Positions 1 to 7,067 of a stretch of 16,346 nt of DNA are shown here, piece after piece. A program made the position numbers and the translations under genes. The DNA comes from Clostridia bacterium (GTDB taxonomy: Bacteria; Bacillota; Clostridia; Oscillospirales; Acutalibacteraceae), in contig JAFNZJ010000080.1 in assembly GCA_017382915.1 (NCBI GenBank), positions 1 to 16,346 on the forward strand. The letters run 5' to 3'. The notes under the pieces are model-generated. The model ran no database searches. It saw only the letters and a list, made by a program, of their open reading frames with translations, and was not told the origin of the DNA. Position 1 is the stretch's first letter. Each line of letters begins with the position of its first letter.

Positions 1-488
1 CCTGTGCAGTAGCCTGCAAGGTCATAGTCATCCTCAGGCATTAGACCGGGATGTTCGGCGGTTTCACCACCGATAAGGGCACAACCTGCCTGAACGCAGC
101 CCTCAGCAACGCCGCCTACGATTTCAGCAATTTTTTCGGGGAAGTTTTTGCCGCAGGCGATATAGTCAAGGAAGAAAAGTGGCTTTGCACCACAACAAAT
201 AATGTCATTAGCACACATTGCAACGCAGTCAATACCAATGGTGTCATGCTTATCAAGCAGCATTGCAAGTTTAATTTTGGTGCCTACACCATCGGTACCC
301 GAAACAAGCACAGGCTCCTTTATTCCGGTAAGGTCAAGACCAAAGCAACCACCAAAGCCGCCTACATCATCAAGGCAACCTTCATTTTTTGTTCTGGCAA
401 TATGTTTTTTCATAAGCTCAACCGAACGATAACCGGCGGTAATATCAACACCGGCTGCTGCGTAGCTTTCTGATTTTGAATTCTTCAT
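1..488 (-). CDS. purM: Phosphoribosylformylglycinamidine cyclo-ligase (AIR synthetase), N-terminal part only
   Basis: PurM converts FGAM plus ATP to aminoimidazole ribonucleotide (AIR), the fifth step of purine synthesis, in the cytoplasm. The 162 visible residues begin MKNSKSESYAAAGVDI and carry the family signatures in order: SYAAAGVDI (about residue 8), DGVGTKLK (about 70), GIDCVAMCANDI (about 90), PLFFLDY (about 107) and GGETAEHPG (about 142). The start is ATG at 488, with an AAGGAA-type ribosome site just upstream. Only 5 bases separate it from the purF stop, so the two are cotranscribed and probably translationally coupled. The gene runs off the left edge, so roughly the C-terminal half is missing from the window and nothing can be said about what follows. 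Identification is firm; the truncation is a window effect. Confidence 0.96.
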   Translation of the reverse strand, partial: MKNSKSESYAAAGVDITAGYRSVELMKKHIARTKNEGCLDDVGGFGGCFGLDLTGIKEPVLVSGTDGVGTKIKLAMLLDKHDTIGIDCVAMCANDIICCGAKPLFFLDYIACGKNFPEKIAEIVGGVAEGCVQAGCALIGGETAEHPGLMPEDDYDLAGYCT

Positions 489-493
489 AATTT

Positions 494-1915
494 TTATTCC
501 TTTCCGTTCCAACAGTAGGTGCATAGCTTACATGGTTCAAGACCTATTGCTTTAATTACACCCTCTAATGACTGAAATTCAAGTGATGCAAAATTAAGCT
601 TTTTACAAATTGCATCGCGCAGGTTTTTGCCGCGCTTGGTTGAGGCATCGCTATACTCCTCAATATACTTAAAGCCCTCTTCACCCTCAAGCTCCATTAT
701 AATTTGACGGGCTAAAAGCTCCATCTCATTAGTAGCGCGGGAGAAGTTAAGGTACTTACAGCTGTACATTATGGGCGGGCAGGCTGAACGCATATGCACC
801 GATTTGGCGCCGTTTGCATAAAGAAAATCAACCGTACCCTTAAGCTGTGTACCACGAACTATTGAATCATCAACAAAAAGCAGATTTTTGTCGGTAATAA
901 GCTCATCAACCGGTACCTGCTTCATTTTGGCTATTTTAGTGCGCTCGGTTTGTTTTTGGGGGGTAAAGCTTCTTGCCCAGGTGGGTGTGTATTTTATAAA
1001 CGCCCTGGCAAAGGGAATATGGCTTGCGTTGGCATAGCCTATTGCGTGTGGTGTGCCCGAATCGGGAACGCCGCCTACATAGTCAACCCCCTCGGTGTTT
1101 TTTACGACATCATCATACTTTGCCATAATTTCTCCGTTGCGGTAACGCATAAGCTCAACATTTACACCCTCATAGGTGGAGGTTGGATAACCGTAATAGC
1201 TCCAAAGGAAGGAGCATATTTTCATCTCTTTACCGGGGGGCGAAAGTTGTTTACAGCTGTCGGCGGTGATTTCCACTATTTCGCCGGGACCAAGCTCTTT
1301 ATGCTTTTCATACCCAAGCTTTTCATAAGCAAAAGATTCAAATGAAACACAGTAGCCTTCATCGCTTTTGCCTACAAGCATCGGCAGTCTACCAACCTTA
1401 TCACGGGCGGCAATAATGGTGCCGCTATCGGTCAGTATTAAAATTGAGGTGGTACCTTTTACAACCTCTTGAACAAATTTTATGCCATCGGTAAAATTGT
1501 CCTTTTGGTTTATAAGGGCTGAAATAAGCTCAGTAGGGTTAACCTTGCCACCCGTCATTGAATCAAAGTAGCCACCCTTTGAAAGGTAACTGTCAATAAG
1601 CTCATCGGCGTTATTTACAACCCCCACATTACATATTGCATAGGTGCCAAGCCTTGAACGGATAAGAAGTGGCTGCGGTTCAAAATCACTTATACAGCCA
1701 ATCGCGGCAAAACCCTGCATCTCATCAAAGATTTTTTCAAACTTGGTACGAAATGGCGAGTTTTGTATGTTATGTATTACTCGCTGATGACCGATTTCGC
1801 TATCAAAGGCGGCCATACCACCTCGCCTTGTACCAAGATGCGAATGATAATCGGTGCCAAAAAAGACATCTGTTAAGGCATCGGTCTTGGTTACTGCACC
1901 AAAAAATCCTCCCAA
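494..1915 (-). CDS. purF: Amidophosphoribosyltransferase-like protein lacking the glutaminase nucleophile
   Basis: PurF makes phosphoribosylamine from PRPP and glutamine, the first committed purine step. Seen here: a class-II glutamine amidotransferase fold at residues 1-230, then a phosphoribosyltransferase domain with the PRPP loop LLFVDDSIVRGTQ, and a C-terminal CKLCTYCW. Together with Cys in KICSF and MYSCKY, these match the positions of the four Fe-S cysteines of the Bacillus enzyme. The likely start is TTG at 1915 (MGGFFGAV), because GGGAG lies 9 bases upstream; a TTG at 1924 directly abuts that site. Odd points: Gly replaces the N-terminal catalytic Cys, the oxyanion HNG is NVG, and the SDTE motif is NPTE. 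I recall similarly built annotated PurF proteins in gut Clostridia and Bacteroides. It is the middle gene of the purE-purF-purM operon, so it probably still makes phosphoribosylamine, perhaps from ammonia (inference). Confidence 0.9.
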   Translation of the reverse strand: MGGFFGAVTKTDALTDVFFGTDYHSHLGTRRGGMAAFDSEIGHQRVIHNIQNSPFRTKFEKIFDEMQGFAAIGCISDFEPQPLLIRSRLGTYAICNVGVVNNADELIDSYLSKGGYFDSMTGGKVNPTELISALINQKDNFTDGIKFVQEVVKGTTSILILTDSGTIIAARDKVGRLPMLVGKSDEGYCVSFESFAYEKLGYEKHKELGPGEIVEITADSCKQLSPPGKEMKICSFLWSYYGYPTSTYEGVNVELMRYRNGEIMAKYDDVVKNTEGVDYVGGVPDSGTPHAIGYANASHIPFARAFIKYTPTWARSFTPQKQTERTKIAKMKQVPVDELITDKNLLFVDDSIVRGTQLKGTVDFLYANGAKSVHMRSACPPIMYSCKYLNFSRATNEMELLARQIIMELEGEEGFKYIEEYSDASTKRGKNLRDAICKKLNFASLEFQSLEGVIKAIGLEPCKLCTYCWNGKE

Positions 1916-1972
1916 AAAAATCAACTCCCAAAAGATTTGCTAAATTTTAAAAATTGTTATAAAACAGTTGCA

Positions 1973-1989
1973 GCCGACACTAGGTCGGC
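1973..1989 (-). other. Small stem-loop between purE and purF
   Basis: GCCGAC (1973-1978) and GTCGGC (1984-1989) form a perfect 6-bp stem with a 5-base loop, in the 107-bp purE-purF gap. No U-tract follows on the minus strand, so it is not a convincing terminator. It could be an mRNA stability or processing structure. Nothing else in the gap is recognisable. Confidence 0.4.
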
Positions 1990-2022
1990 GCAAAGCACGC
2001 CAATTAAAGCAGTGGGGCTGCC

Positions 2023-2523
2023 TTAAAACTGGCGCGAAAATTCTTCACTTATTTGACGGTCTTTTTCTAAAACGTCACGAGCGGCTTTAGCCCTTGCTGC
2101 CAAAAGCTTTGATGAAAGGTCATAGTCGCTTACCGCAAGAATTTGAATTGCTAAAAGGGCGGCATTTGCGGCACCGTCAATAGCAACGGTGGCAACCGGT
2201 ATGCCCGCAGGCATTTGAACGGTGGAAAGAAGTGCATCCATACCGTCTAAAACCGAAGCCTTTATGGGAATACCAATAACAGGCAAAACTGTATTGGCCG
2301 CAATGGCACCTGCTAAATGGGCGGCCTTACCCGCGGCGGCAATAATAACACCAAAGCCATTTTCGGCCGCTAATGATGCAAAGGTTTTGGCCTGCTCAGG
2401 TGTGCGGTGGGCAGAAAGCACGTGAACCTCAAAGGGTACTTCATACTCCCTTAAAACATCTACCGCTTTTTTTACTACCGGCAAATCACTGTCACTACCC
2501 ATAATAATGGCAACTTTTCTCAT
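2023..2523 (-). CDS. purE: N5-carboxyaminoimidazole ribonucleotide mutase (class I-type PurE)
   Basis: PurE rearranges N5-CAIR to CAIR in bacterial purine synthesis. The 166 residues carry the class I signatures: GSDSD at 9-13, SAHRTP at about 37-42, the AAGKAAHLAG loop (usually AAHLPG) and VQMPAGIPVATVAI at about 103-116, followed by GAANAALLA. Length is normal for the family. The start is ATG at 2523, with GGAGG 7 bases upstream (minus-strand reading GGAGGTATTTGATAA before the next bases). It is the first gene after the ZTP riboswitch. Class I PurE normally needs PurK to supply N5-CAIR, and PurC follows in the pathway; neither gene is in this window, so they must lie elsewhere or the carboxylation differs. 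Identification is strong; the exact substrate class is inferred from motifs only. Confidence 0.95.
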   Translation of the reverse strand: MRKVAIIMGSDSDLPVVKKAVDVLREYEVPFEVHVLSAHRTPEQAKTFASLAAENGFGVIIAAAGKAAHLAGAIAANTVLPVIGIPIKASVLDGMDALLSTVQMPAGIPVATVAIDGAANAALLAIQILAVSDYDLSSKLLAARAKAARDVLEKDRQISEEFSRQF

Positions 2524-2558
2524 TTATCAAATACCTCCGATAAAATTCTTATAAAAAC

Positions 2559-2595
2559 AAAAAAGGCGGTCTTATCCCTTAAAAATAAGACTGCC
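2559..2595 (-). terminator. Riboswitch-controlled intrinsic terminator before purE
   Basis: On the minus strand GGCAGTCTTAT (2595-2585) pairs with ATAAGACCGCC (2575-2565) across a 9-base loop, with one A-C mismatch, and six T follow (2564-2559). The 5' arm shares GGCA with the conserved riboswitch sequence CCGTCTGGGCA (2602-2592). Ligand-bound aptamer and terminator therefore exclude each other, the arrangement expected of an ON switch that allows purE transcription when ZTP/ZMP accumulates. Confidence 0.88.
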
Positions 2596-2692
2596 CAGAC
2601 GGTCGGCTATGGTGGTTTTTATTTTTAAAAACCAATCCGCAGTTTCTTTGCTCCACGTGGTGCTCCACTTTATTCCGTCAGGGACAAAGAAA
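2592..2692 (-). ncRNA. ZTP (pfl) riboswitch aptamer
   Basis: ZTP riboswitches sense the purine intermediates ZMP/ZTP, which rise when 10-formyl-tetrahydrofolate is short. Seen on the minus strand: P1 TTTCTTTG (2692-2685) with CAAAGAAA (2650-2643), a perfect 8-bp helix. Inside it is CTGACGGA, then hairpin GTGG-AGCA-CCAC (2668-2657) followed by GTGGAGC. A linker of about 40 nt follows with its own hairpin, GGTTTTTA/TAAAAACC (2633-2614). The conserved GCCGACCGTCTGGGCA (2607-2592) forms the second subdomain. These blocks match the known class in order and sequence. It lies between the purE promoter and purE, as expected for the class. The long linker with a helix is the only variation noticed. 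Confidence 0.92.
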
Positions 2693-2725
2693 ACTATTAA
2701 ATTTGCCTTTTAAAATTACAAAAAT

Positions 2726-2754
2726 AGTATACCATATTTATATATTAGTGTCAA
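2726..2754 (-). promoter_or_regulatory. Sigma-A promoter of the pur operon
   Basis: Perfect TTGACA (2754-2749), a 17-base spacer and TATACT (2731-2726) on the minus strand. Transcription should start near 2719, about 27 bases before the riboswitch P1 helix. Confidence 0.9.
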
Positions 2755-2852
2755 TTGATAAAAGTCATTTTTCGCCCCTTTTTTTATTTTTCTAACAAAT
2801 GCATAAAACATTAACTAAAAGCAGATAAATTATTGCAAAAAAGACCAAAAAT

Positions 2853-2890
2853 AAAAAAACAGACAAGGTTTGAGCCCTTGCCTGTTTTTT
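2853..2890. terminator. Intrinsic terminator of deoD, probably bidirectional
   Basis: Arms ACAGACAAGG (2859-2868) and CCTTGCCTGT (2876-2885) form a 10-bp stem with one G-U pair and a 7-base loop. Seven A lie on the left and six T on the right, so a U-tract follows in either direction. It starts about 8 bp after the deoD stop on the minus strand and separates deoD from the pur promoter. Confidence 0.88.
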
Positions 2891-2897
2891 GATTAAA

Positions 2898-3620
2898 TCA
2901 GTTTAGTTTTTTTGCGGTTTCAAGCGCTAAAATCATCATATCATTAAAGGCGGTTTGGCGTTGCTCCGCCGAGGTTGTCTCACCCGTTACCAAGCTGTCC
3001 GAAATGGTGCATACGGCAAGCGCCCTTTTATTAAGCAAAGCCGCCTTTAAATAAAGGGCCGCGGCCTCCATTTCCACCGCAAGTACACCTGCCCTACCCC
3101 ATTTATTTGCAAAATCGGGGTCAGAGCCATAAAATAAATCACTTGAAAACAAATTCCCAACCGTAACCTTTTTATTTTGAGCCGCCGCCTCACTGCAAAG
3201 AGTATTAAGCAGTGTATAATCGGCAATGGGTGCCACACCGCTAAGTCCGTATTCCTTTGGAATTGCGGAATTGGTTGACGCCCCCATACCTACAACAATA
3301 TCACCTATTTTTAAATCTTTGTTCAGCGCACCTGCGGTGCCTACCCTTATAATGTTTTCTACACCGTAGCCTTCAAAAAGCTCGTGAGCATAAATGCTTA
3401 TTGAGGGCATACCCATACCGCTTGCCATTACCGAAACAGGTTTACCCTTATAAAAACCGGTATAGCCCAAAATACCGCGCACGCTGTTAACCTGCCTATA
3501 ATCGGTAAGGTAGGTTTCGGCAATGTATTTTGCCCTTAGCGGGTCACCGGGCATTAAAACCGTTTTGGCAAAATCACCGGCCTTTGCATTTATGTGTGGA
3601 GTTGGAATTTTAAGTGCCAT
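2898..3620 (-). CDS. deoD: Purine nucleoside phosphorylase, hexameric DeoD type
   Basis: DeoD cleaves purine (deoxy)nucleosides with phosphate to the free base and (deoxy)ribose-1-phosphate in nucleoside salvage. The 240-residue product matches the E. coli type along its length: TPHINAKAGDFAKTVLMPGDPLRAKYI is split here as TPHINAKAGDFAK and VLMPGDPLRAKYI. RVGTAGAL (phosphate site), VEMEAAALY, the catalytic-type Asp in TISDSL and Arg in EQRQTAFNDM follow. The start chosen is ATG at 3620 (MALKIPTPH), with GGGAG 10 bases upstream. A longer in-frame start at 3686 is excluded because it lies upstream of the gene's own promoter. It is monocistronic, with its own promoter and terminator. Its place beside the pur operon puts salvage and de novo synthesis side by side. 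Confidence 0.96.
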   Translation of the reverse strand: MALKIPTPHINAKAGDFAKTVLMPGDPLRAKYIAETYLTDYRQVNSVRGILGYTGFYKGKPVSVMASGMGMPSISIYAHELFEGYGVENIIRVGTAGALNKDLKIGDIVVGMGASTNSAIPKEYGLSGVAPIADYTLLNTLCSEAAAQNKKVTVGNLFSSDLFYGSDPDFANKWGRAGVLAVEMEAAALYLKAALLNKRALAVCTISDSLVTGETTSAEQRQTAFNDMMILALETAKKLN

Positions 3621-3645
3621 TTTTACATTACTCCCTTCTTTAAAC

Positions 3646-3674
3646 ATTATAACCTTTTTGTTTTTTTGTGTCAA
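3646..3674 (-). promoter_or_regulatory. Sigma-A promoter of deoD
   Basis: Consensus TTGACA (3674-3669), 17-base spacer and TATAAT (3651-3646) on the minus strand. The predicted start near 3639 gives a leader of about 20 bases before the ATG at 3620. No riboswitch fits in this leader. Confidence 0.93.
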
Positions 3675-3813
3675 TTGTTTAAACATCTTATTAAAGTTAA
3701 TAATAAATTAAACGGCTTTACTCTATTGATAATGCCCTAAATGTTTGTTAATATTGCACAAAATATACACTGCAAATATTTATGTGCTCAATTAAAAATC
3801 AACAAAAACGCCC

Positions 3814-3842
3814 TTGCCAACTTAAATAGATGGTGATATAAT
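3814..3842 (+). promoter_or_regulatory. Promoter of the glg operon
   Basis: TTGCCA (3814-3819), 17-base spacer and TATAAT (3837-3842), with TGA before the -10 giving an extended -10 element. The leader is about 55 bases. Upstream, 3751-3781 holds an imperfect inverted repeat, AATATTGCA / TGCAAATATT, that could be an operator, but the evidence is weak. Apart from this the 3675-3813 stretch shows nothing. Confidence 0.85.
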
Positions 3843-3903
3843 ATAAAAGTAAAGTTATGTTTATGTTATTAAGGGGCGCTTTGTTTTAAAGGAAGTGACC
3901 TTA

Positions 3904-5838
3904 TTGCCTTATAACATTTTACCGCCCGACAACCAGTGGTCAAAGCTACCCATTATAAATGCCTATGAATTTTTAGGGGCTCACCTTTGCCAAGCAAATG
4001 GTAAAAATGGTGCTTTGTTTCGACTATGGGCGCCAAATGCAAAAGAAGTTTGGGTTGTTGGTGATTTTAATGGCTGGCAACCGAATATAAATAAAATGGA
4101 GCGGACCTTTGGCGGTCTTTGGGAGCTTTTTATTGAAGGTCTTATTGAGTTTGACCGCTATAAATATGCTATAGTTTTTAAAGACGGCAAAACGGTTTTT
4201 AAGGCCGACCCATATGCCTTTCACACCGAAACGCCACCCGGCACAGCGTCAAAGCTTTATAGCCTTAAAAACTATGCTTGGGGTGATGCCGACTGGTGTA
4301 TTACCCGCGCAAAAACCAACATTTATAAAAGCCCTGTTAATATTTACGAGGTGCATTTGGGCTCTTGGCAAAGACACAAAGATGGCGCAACACTTACCTA
4401 CCGTGAATTGGCTACTAAGCTTGCCGAATATGTAAAGGATATGGGCTACACCCATATTGAGCTTATGCCGGTTGCCGAATACCCCTTTGACGGGTCTTGG
4501 GGGTATCAGATAACGGGGTATTTTGCACCGACATCCCGCTATGGCCAGCCAAATGATTTTAAGTTTTTTGTTGATATAATGCACCAAAACGGCATTGGTG
4601 TTATTTTGGACTGGGTGCCCGCCCACTTCCCTAAAGATGAATTTGGTCTTTATAATTTTGACGGCACCCACCTTTATGAATATGCCGACCCCCGCAAGGG
4701 CGAACACCTTGGTTGGGGCACCGCCGTTTTTGATTACGGCAAGGTTGAGGTTATGAGCTTTTTAATCTCAAACGCACTTTTTTGGCTTGATGAGTACCAC
4801 ATTGACGGACTTAGGGTTGATGCTGTGGCATCAATGCTTTATTTAGATTATGACAGAAAAGACGGTGCTTGGTGCCCAAACATTTATGGTGGCAACGGCA
4901 ATTTAGAGGCGGTTGATTTTTTAAAGCATTTAAGCAGATTTGTTTTCAAGGCATTCCCAAGCGCACTGCTTATTGCAGAGGAATCTACCGCTTGGCCAAT
5001 GGTTACAATGCCCACCTATGACGGTGGTTTAGGCTTTAATTTCAAGTGGAATATGGGTTGGATGAACGATATGCTTAAGTTTATGTCCACCGACCCAATA
5101 GGTCGAAAATATAATCATAATTTGCTTACATTTTCATTTTTTTATGCCTTTAGTGAAAACTTTTTACTGCCCATTTCACACGATGAGGTGGTGCACGGCA
5201 AGGGCTCAATGATTGAAAAGATGTTTGGCGAATATGAAATGAAATTTTCATCCCTTAAAACCTTTTATGCCTATATGACCGCCCACCCGGGTAAAAAACT
5301 TATTTTTATGGGGCAGGAGTTTGCCCAGTTTAATGAGTGGCGCTACTATGAACAGCTTGACTGGGGGCTTTTGGACTTTGAGGCACACCGCCAAATGAAG
5401 AATTTTGTAAAGGCTCTTAACCACCTTTATTTAAGCCAGCCCGCTCTTTGGCAAAGGGATTTTTCGTGGGACGGCTTTTGCTGGATTTCGGGCGATGATA
5501 ATGAAAATTCGGTTATTGCCTTCAGGCGCTTTGGCGATGATGGGCAGGAGCTAATAGTAATCTGCAACTTCACCCCTGTAAGCAGGGTTAATTATAAAAT
5601 AGGTCTGCCCTTTTTGGGGCAGTATGAAAAAATCTTTTCAACCTGTCAAGGCACAGAAGATTATAAAACCGTTATCAGCAAAGCGGGTCCGCTTCACGGA
5701 CTGAAATTTTCAGGTGATTTTTTCATTCCGCAAATGTCGGCCGCATATTATAAATGTACTAAAAAATTTAAGGTTAAGCTTAAAAAGCCTTGTGGCTTAA
5801 AGTATAAAAACAAAAAGCATATTCCAAAAAATCTTTAG
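3904..5838 (+). CDS. glgB: 1,4-alpha-glucan branching enzyme
   Basis: GlgB (GH13) moves alpha-1,4 glucan segments to alpha-1,6 positions, branching glycogen. It has 644 residues: an N-terminal CBM48-like module (FRLWAPNAKEVWVVGDFNGW, about residues 38-57), then the catalytic barrel. The catalytic residues by family motif are Asp306 in GLRVDAV and Glu359 in AEEST, with Asp427 in SHDEVVHGK; DWVPAHFPKD is an earlier conserved region. TTG at 3904 is preferred as start. AAAGGAAGTGACC (3888-3900) resembles a full-length Shine-Dalgarno (AAAGGAGGTGATC) ending 3 bases before it, and the alternative GTG at 3895 lies inside that site. The C-terminus carries about 28 extra, lysine-rich residues after the usual beta-sandwich. 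First gene of the operon; glgC starts 11 bases downstream. Confidence 0.96.
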   Translation: MPYNILPPDNQWSKLPIINAYEFLGAHLCQANGKNGALFRLWAPNAKEVWVVGDFNGWQPNINKMERTFGGLWELFIEGLIEFDRYKYAIVFKDGKTVFKADPYAFHTETPPGTASKLYSLKNYAWGDADWCITRAKTNIYKSPVNIYEVHLGSWQRHKDGATLTYRELATKLAEYVKDMGYTHIELMPVAEYPFDGSWGYQITGYFAPTSRYGQPNDFKFFVDIMHQNGIGVILDWVPAHFPKDEFGLYNFDGTHLYEYADPRKGEHLGWGTAVFDYGKVEVMSFLISNALFWLDEYHIDGLRVDAVASMLYLDYDRKDGAWCPNIYGGNGNLEAVDFLKHLSRFVFKAFPSALLIAEESTAWPMVTMPTYDGGLGFNFKWNMGWMNDMLKFMSTDPIGRKYNHNLLTFSFFYAFSENFLLPISHDEVVHGKGSMIEKMFGEYEMKFSSLKTFYAYMTAHPGKKLIFMGQEFAQFNEWRYYEQLDWGLLDFEAHRQMKNFVKALNHLYLSQPALWQRDFSWDGFCWISGDDNENSVIAFRRFGDDGQELIVICNFTPVSRVNYKIGLPFLGQYEKIFSTCQGTEDYKTVISKAGPLHGLKFSGDFFIPQMSAAYYKCTKKFKVKLKKPCGLKYKNKKHIPKNL

Positions 5839-5849
5839 GAGATGATGTT

Positions 5850-7067
5850 TTGAAAAAGACAGAATGCGTTGCCATGCTACTGGCGGGCGGACAGGGCAGT
5901 CGCCTTGGTGTGCTAACCCAAAAAATAGCAAAACCCGCAGTGCCCTACGGCGGTAAGTACAGAATTATTGACTTTCCGCTTTCAAACTGCATAAATTCGG
6001 GTATTGAAACGGTTGGCGTGCTTACCCAGTATCAACCGTTGGAGCTTAATGATTATATTGGCTCGGGCAAGCCGTGGGATTTGGACCGTTTAAGCGGCGG
6101 TGTTCATGTTTTGCCGCCCTACCAAAAAATTGAAGGGGCGGACTGGTATAAGGGCACTGCCAATGCCATTTATCAAAACATCCCCTTTATTGAGCGCTAT
6201 GACCCTGAGTATGTACTTATTCTTTCGGGCGACCATATTTATAAAATGGACTATTCTGATATGCTTAAAAAGCATAAGGAAAGTGGCGCCGACTGCACCA
6301 TAGCGGTACTTGAAGTGCCTATGGAGGAGGCTCCCCGCTTTGGTATTATGAACACCAAAGAGGACGGCACCATTTATGAGTTTGAAGAAAAGCCTGCCAA
6401 CCCCAAAAGCAATTTGGCATCAATGGGTATTTACATTTTTAATTGGTCAATACTCAGACAGTATTTAGAACAGGATGAAAAGGATGAAAATTCCTCTAAC
6501 GACTTTGGTAAAAACATTATTCCGTCAATGCTGTCGGCAGGTGAAAAACTGATTGCCTACCCCTTTAACGATTATTGGAAGGATGTTGGTACAATTGACT
6601 CCCTTTGGGAGGCTAACCTTGACCTTTTAAACCCCAAGGTTGAGCTTGATTTATCCGACCCAAATTGGCGCATTTATTCCCGCACACCTTCCGCTCCGCC
6701 ACAGTATATTGATGAATCGGCAGAGGTGCAAAACTCACTTATTACCGAAGGCTGTAATGTTTACGGCAAGGTTGATTTTTCAATTTTGTTTGATAATGTA
6801 ACGGTTGAAGCAGGGGCAGAGGTTCGCGACTCACTTATTATGCCTGGCGCCAAAATTGAATCGGGCGCTTCGGTACAGTATGCAATAATTGCCGAAAATG
6901 CCGTTATTAAATCAGGTGCCAAGGTTGGCGAAAGACCCGAAAATATGGATGACCTTAAAAACTGGGGCGTTGCAGTAGTTGGCGCCGAGCTTACCGTTGG
7001 TGAAAATGCCACCGTATCCCCCGCTGCAATGATTACCGAAAATGTTAAGGAGGGTGAAAGTAAATGA
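5850..7067 (+). CDS. glgC: Glucose-1-phosphate adenylyltransferase, catalytic subunit
   Basis: GlgC makes ADP-glucose from glucose-1-phosphate and ATP, the committed step of bacterial glycogen synthesis. The 405 residues show the nucleotide-binding start LLAGGQGSRLGVLT (about 10-23), KPAVPYGGKYRIIDFPLSNC (about 27-46), SGDHIYKMDY (about 128), EFEEKP (about 178) and KDVGTIDSLWEAN (about 244). A left-handed beta-helix allosteric domain fills the last 110 or so residues. The start is TTG at 5850, with AGGAG 8 bases upstream. The stop overlaps the glgD start by 4 bases (ATGA), so the two subunits are translationally coupled, consistent with a GlgC/GlgD heteromer. Confidence 0.97.
   Translation: MKKTECVAMLLAGGQGSRLGVLTQKIAKPAVPYGGKYRIIDFPLSNCINSGIETVGVLTQYQPLELNDYIGSGKPWDLDRLSGGVHVLPPYQKIEGADWYKGTANAIYQNIPFIERYDPEYVLILSGDHIYKMDYSDMLKKHKESGADCTIAVLEVPMEEAPRFGIMNTKEDGTIYEFEEKPANPKSNLASMGIYIFNWSILRQYLEQDEKDENSSNDFGKNIIPSMLSAGEKLIAYPFNDYWKDVGTIDSLWEANLDLLNPKVELDLSDPNWRIYSRTPSAPPQYIDESAEVQNSLITEGCNVYGKVDFSILFDNVTVEAGAEVRDSLIMPGAKIESGASVQYAIIAENAVIKSGAKVGERPENMDDLKNWGVAVVGAELTVGENATVSPAAMITENVKEGESK

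Noticed and set aside
950..1345. 131-residue plus-strand frame inside purF
   Set aside because: It is antisense to a clearly conserved enzyme and has no independent support.
1916..2022. Second promoter or attenuator between purE and purF
   Set aside because: A 6-bp stem-loop is present but no U-tract, and no convincing -35/-10 pair was found.
3523..3711. Longer deoD reading frame beginning at 3686 and the opposite small frame
   Set aside because: The 3686 start lies upstream of the consensus promoter 3646-3674, and the DeoD family start (MALKIPTPH) fits 3620. The opposite frame is a shadow.
3843..3903. Riboswitch in the glg operon leader
   Set aside because: The leader of about 55 bases shows no conserved motif or terminator hairpin.
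4249..4707. 152-residue frame on the minus strand inside glgB
   Set aside because: No ribosome site or family similarity was seen, and glgB is unmistakable on the other strand.
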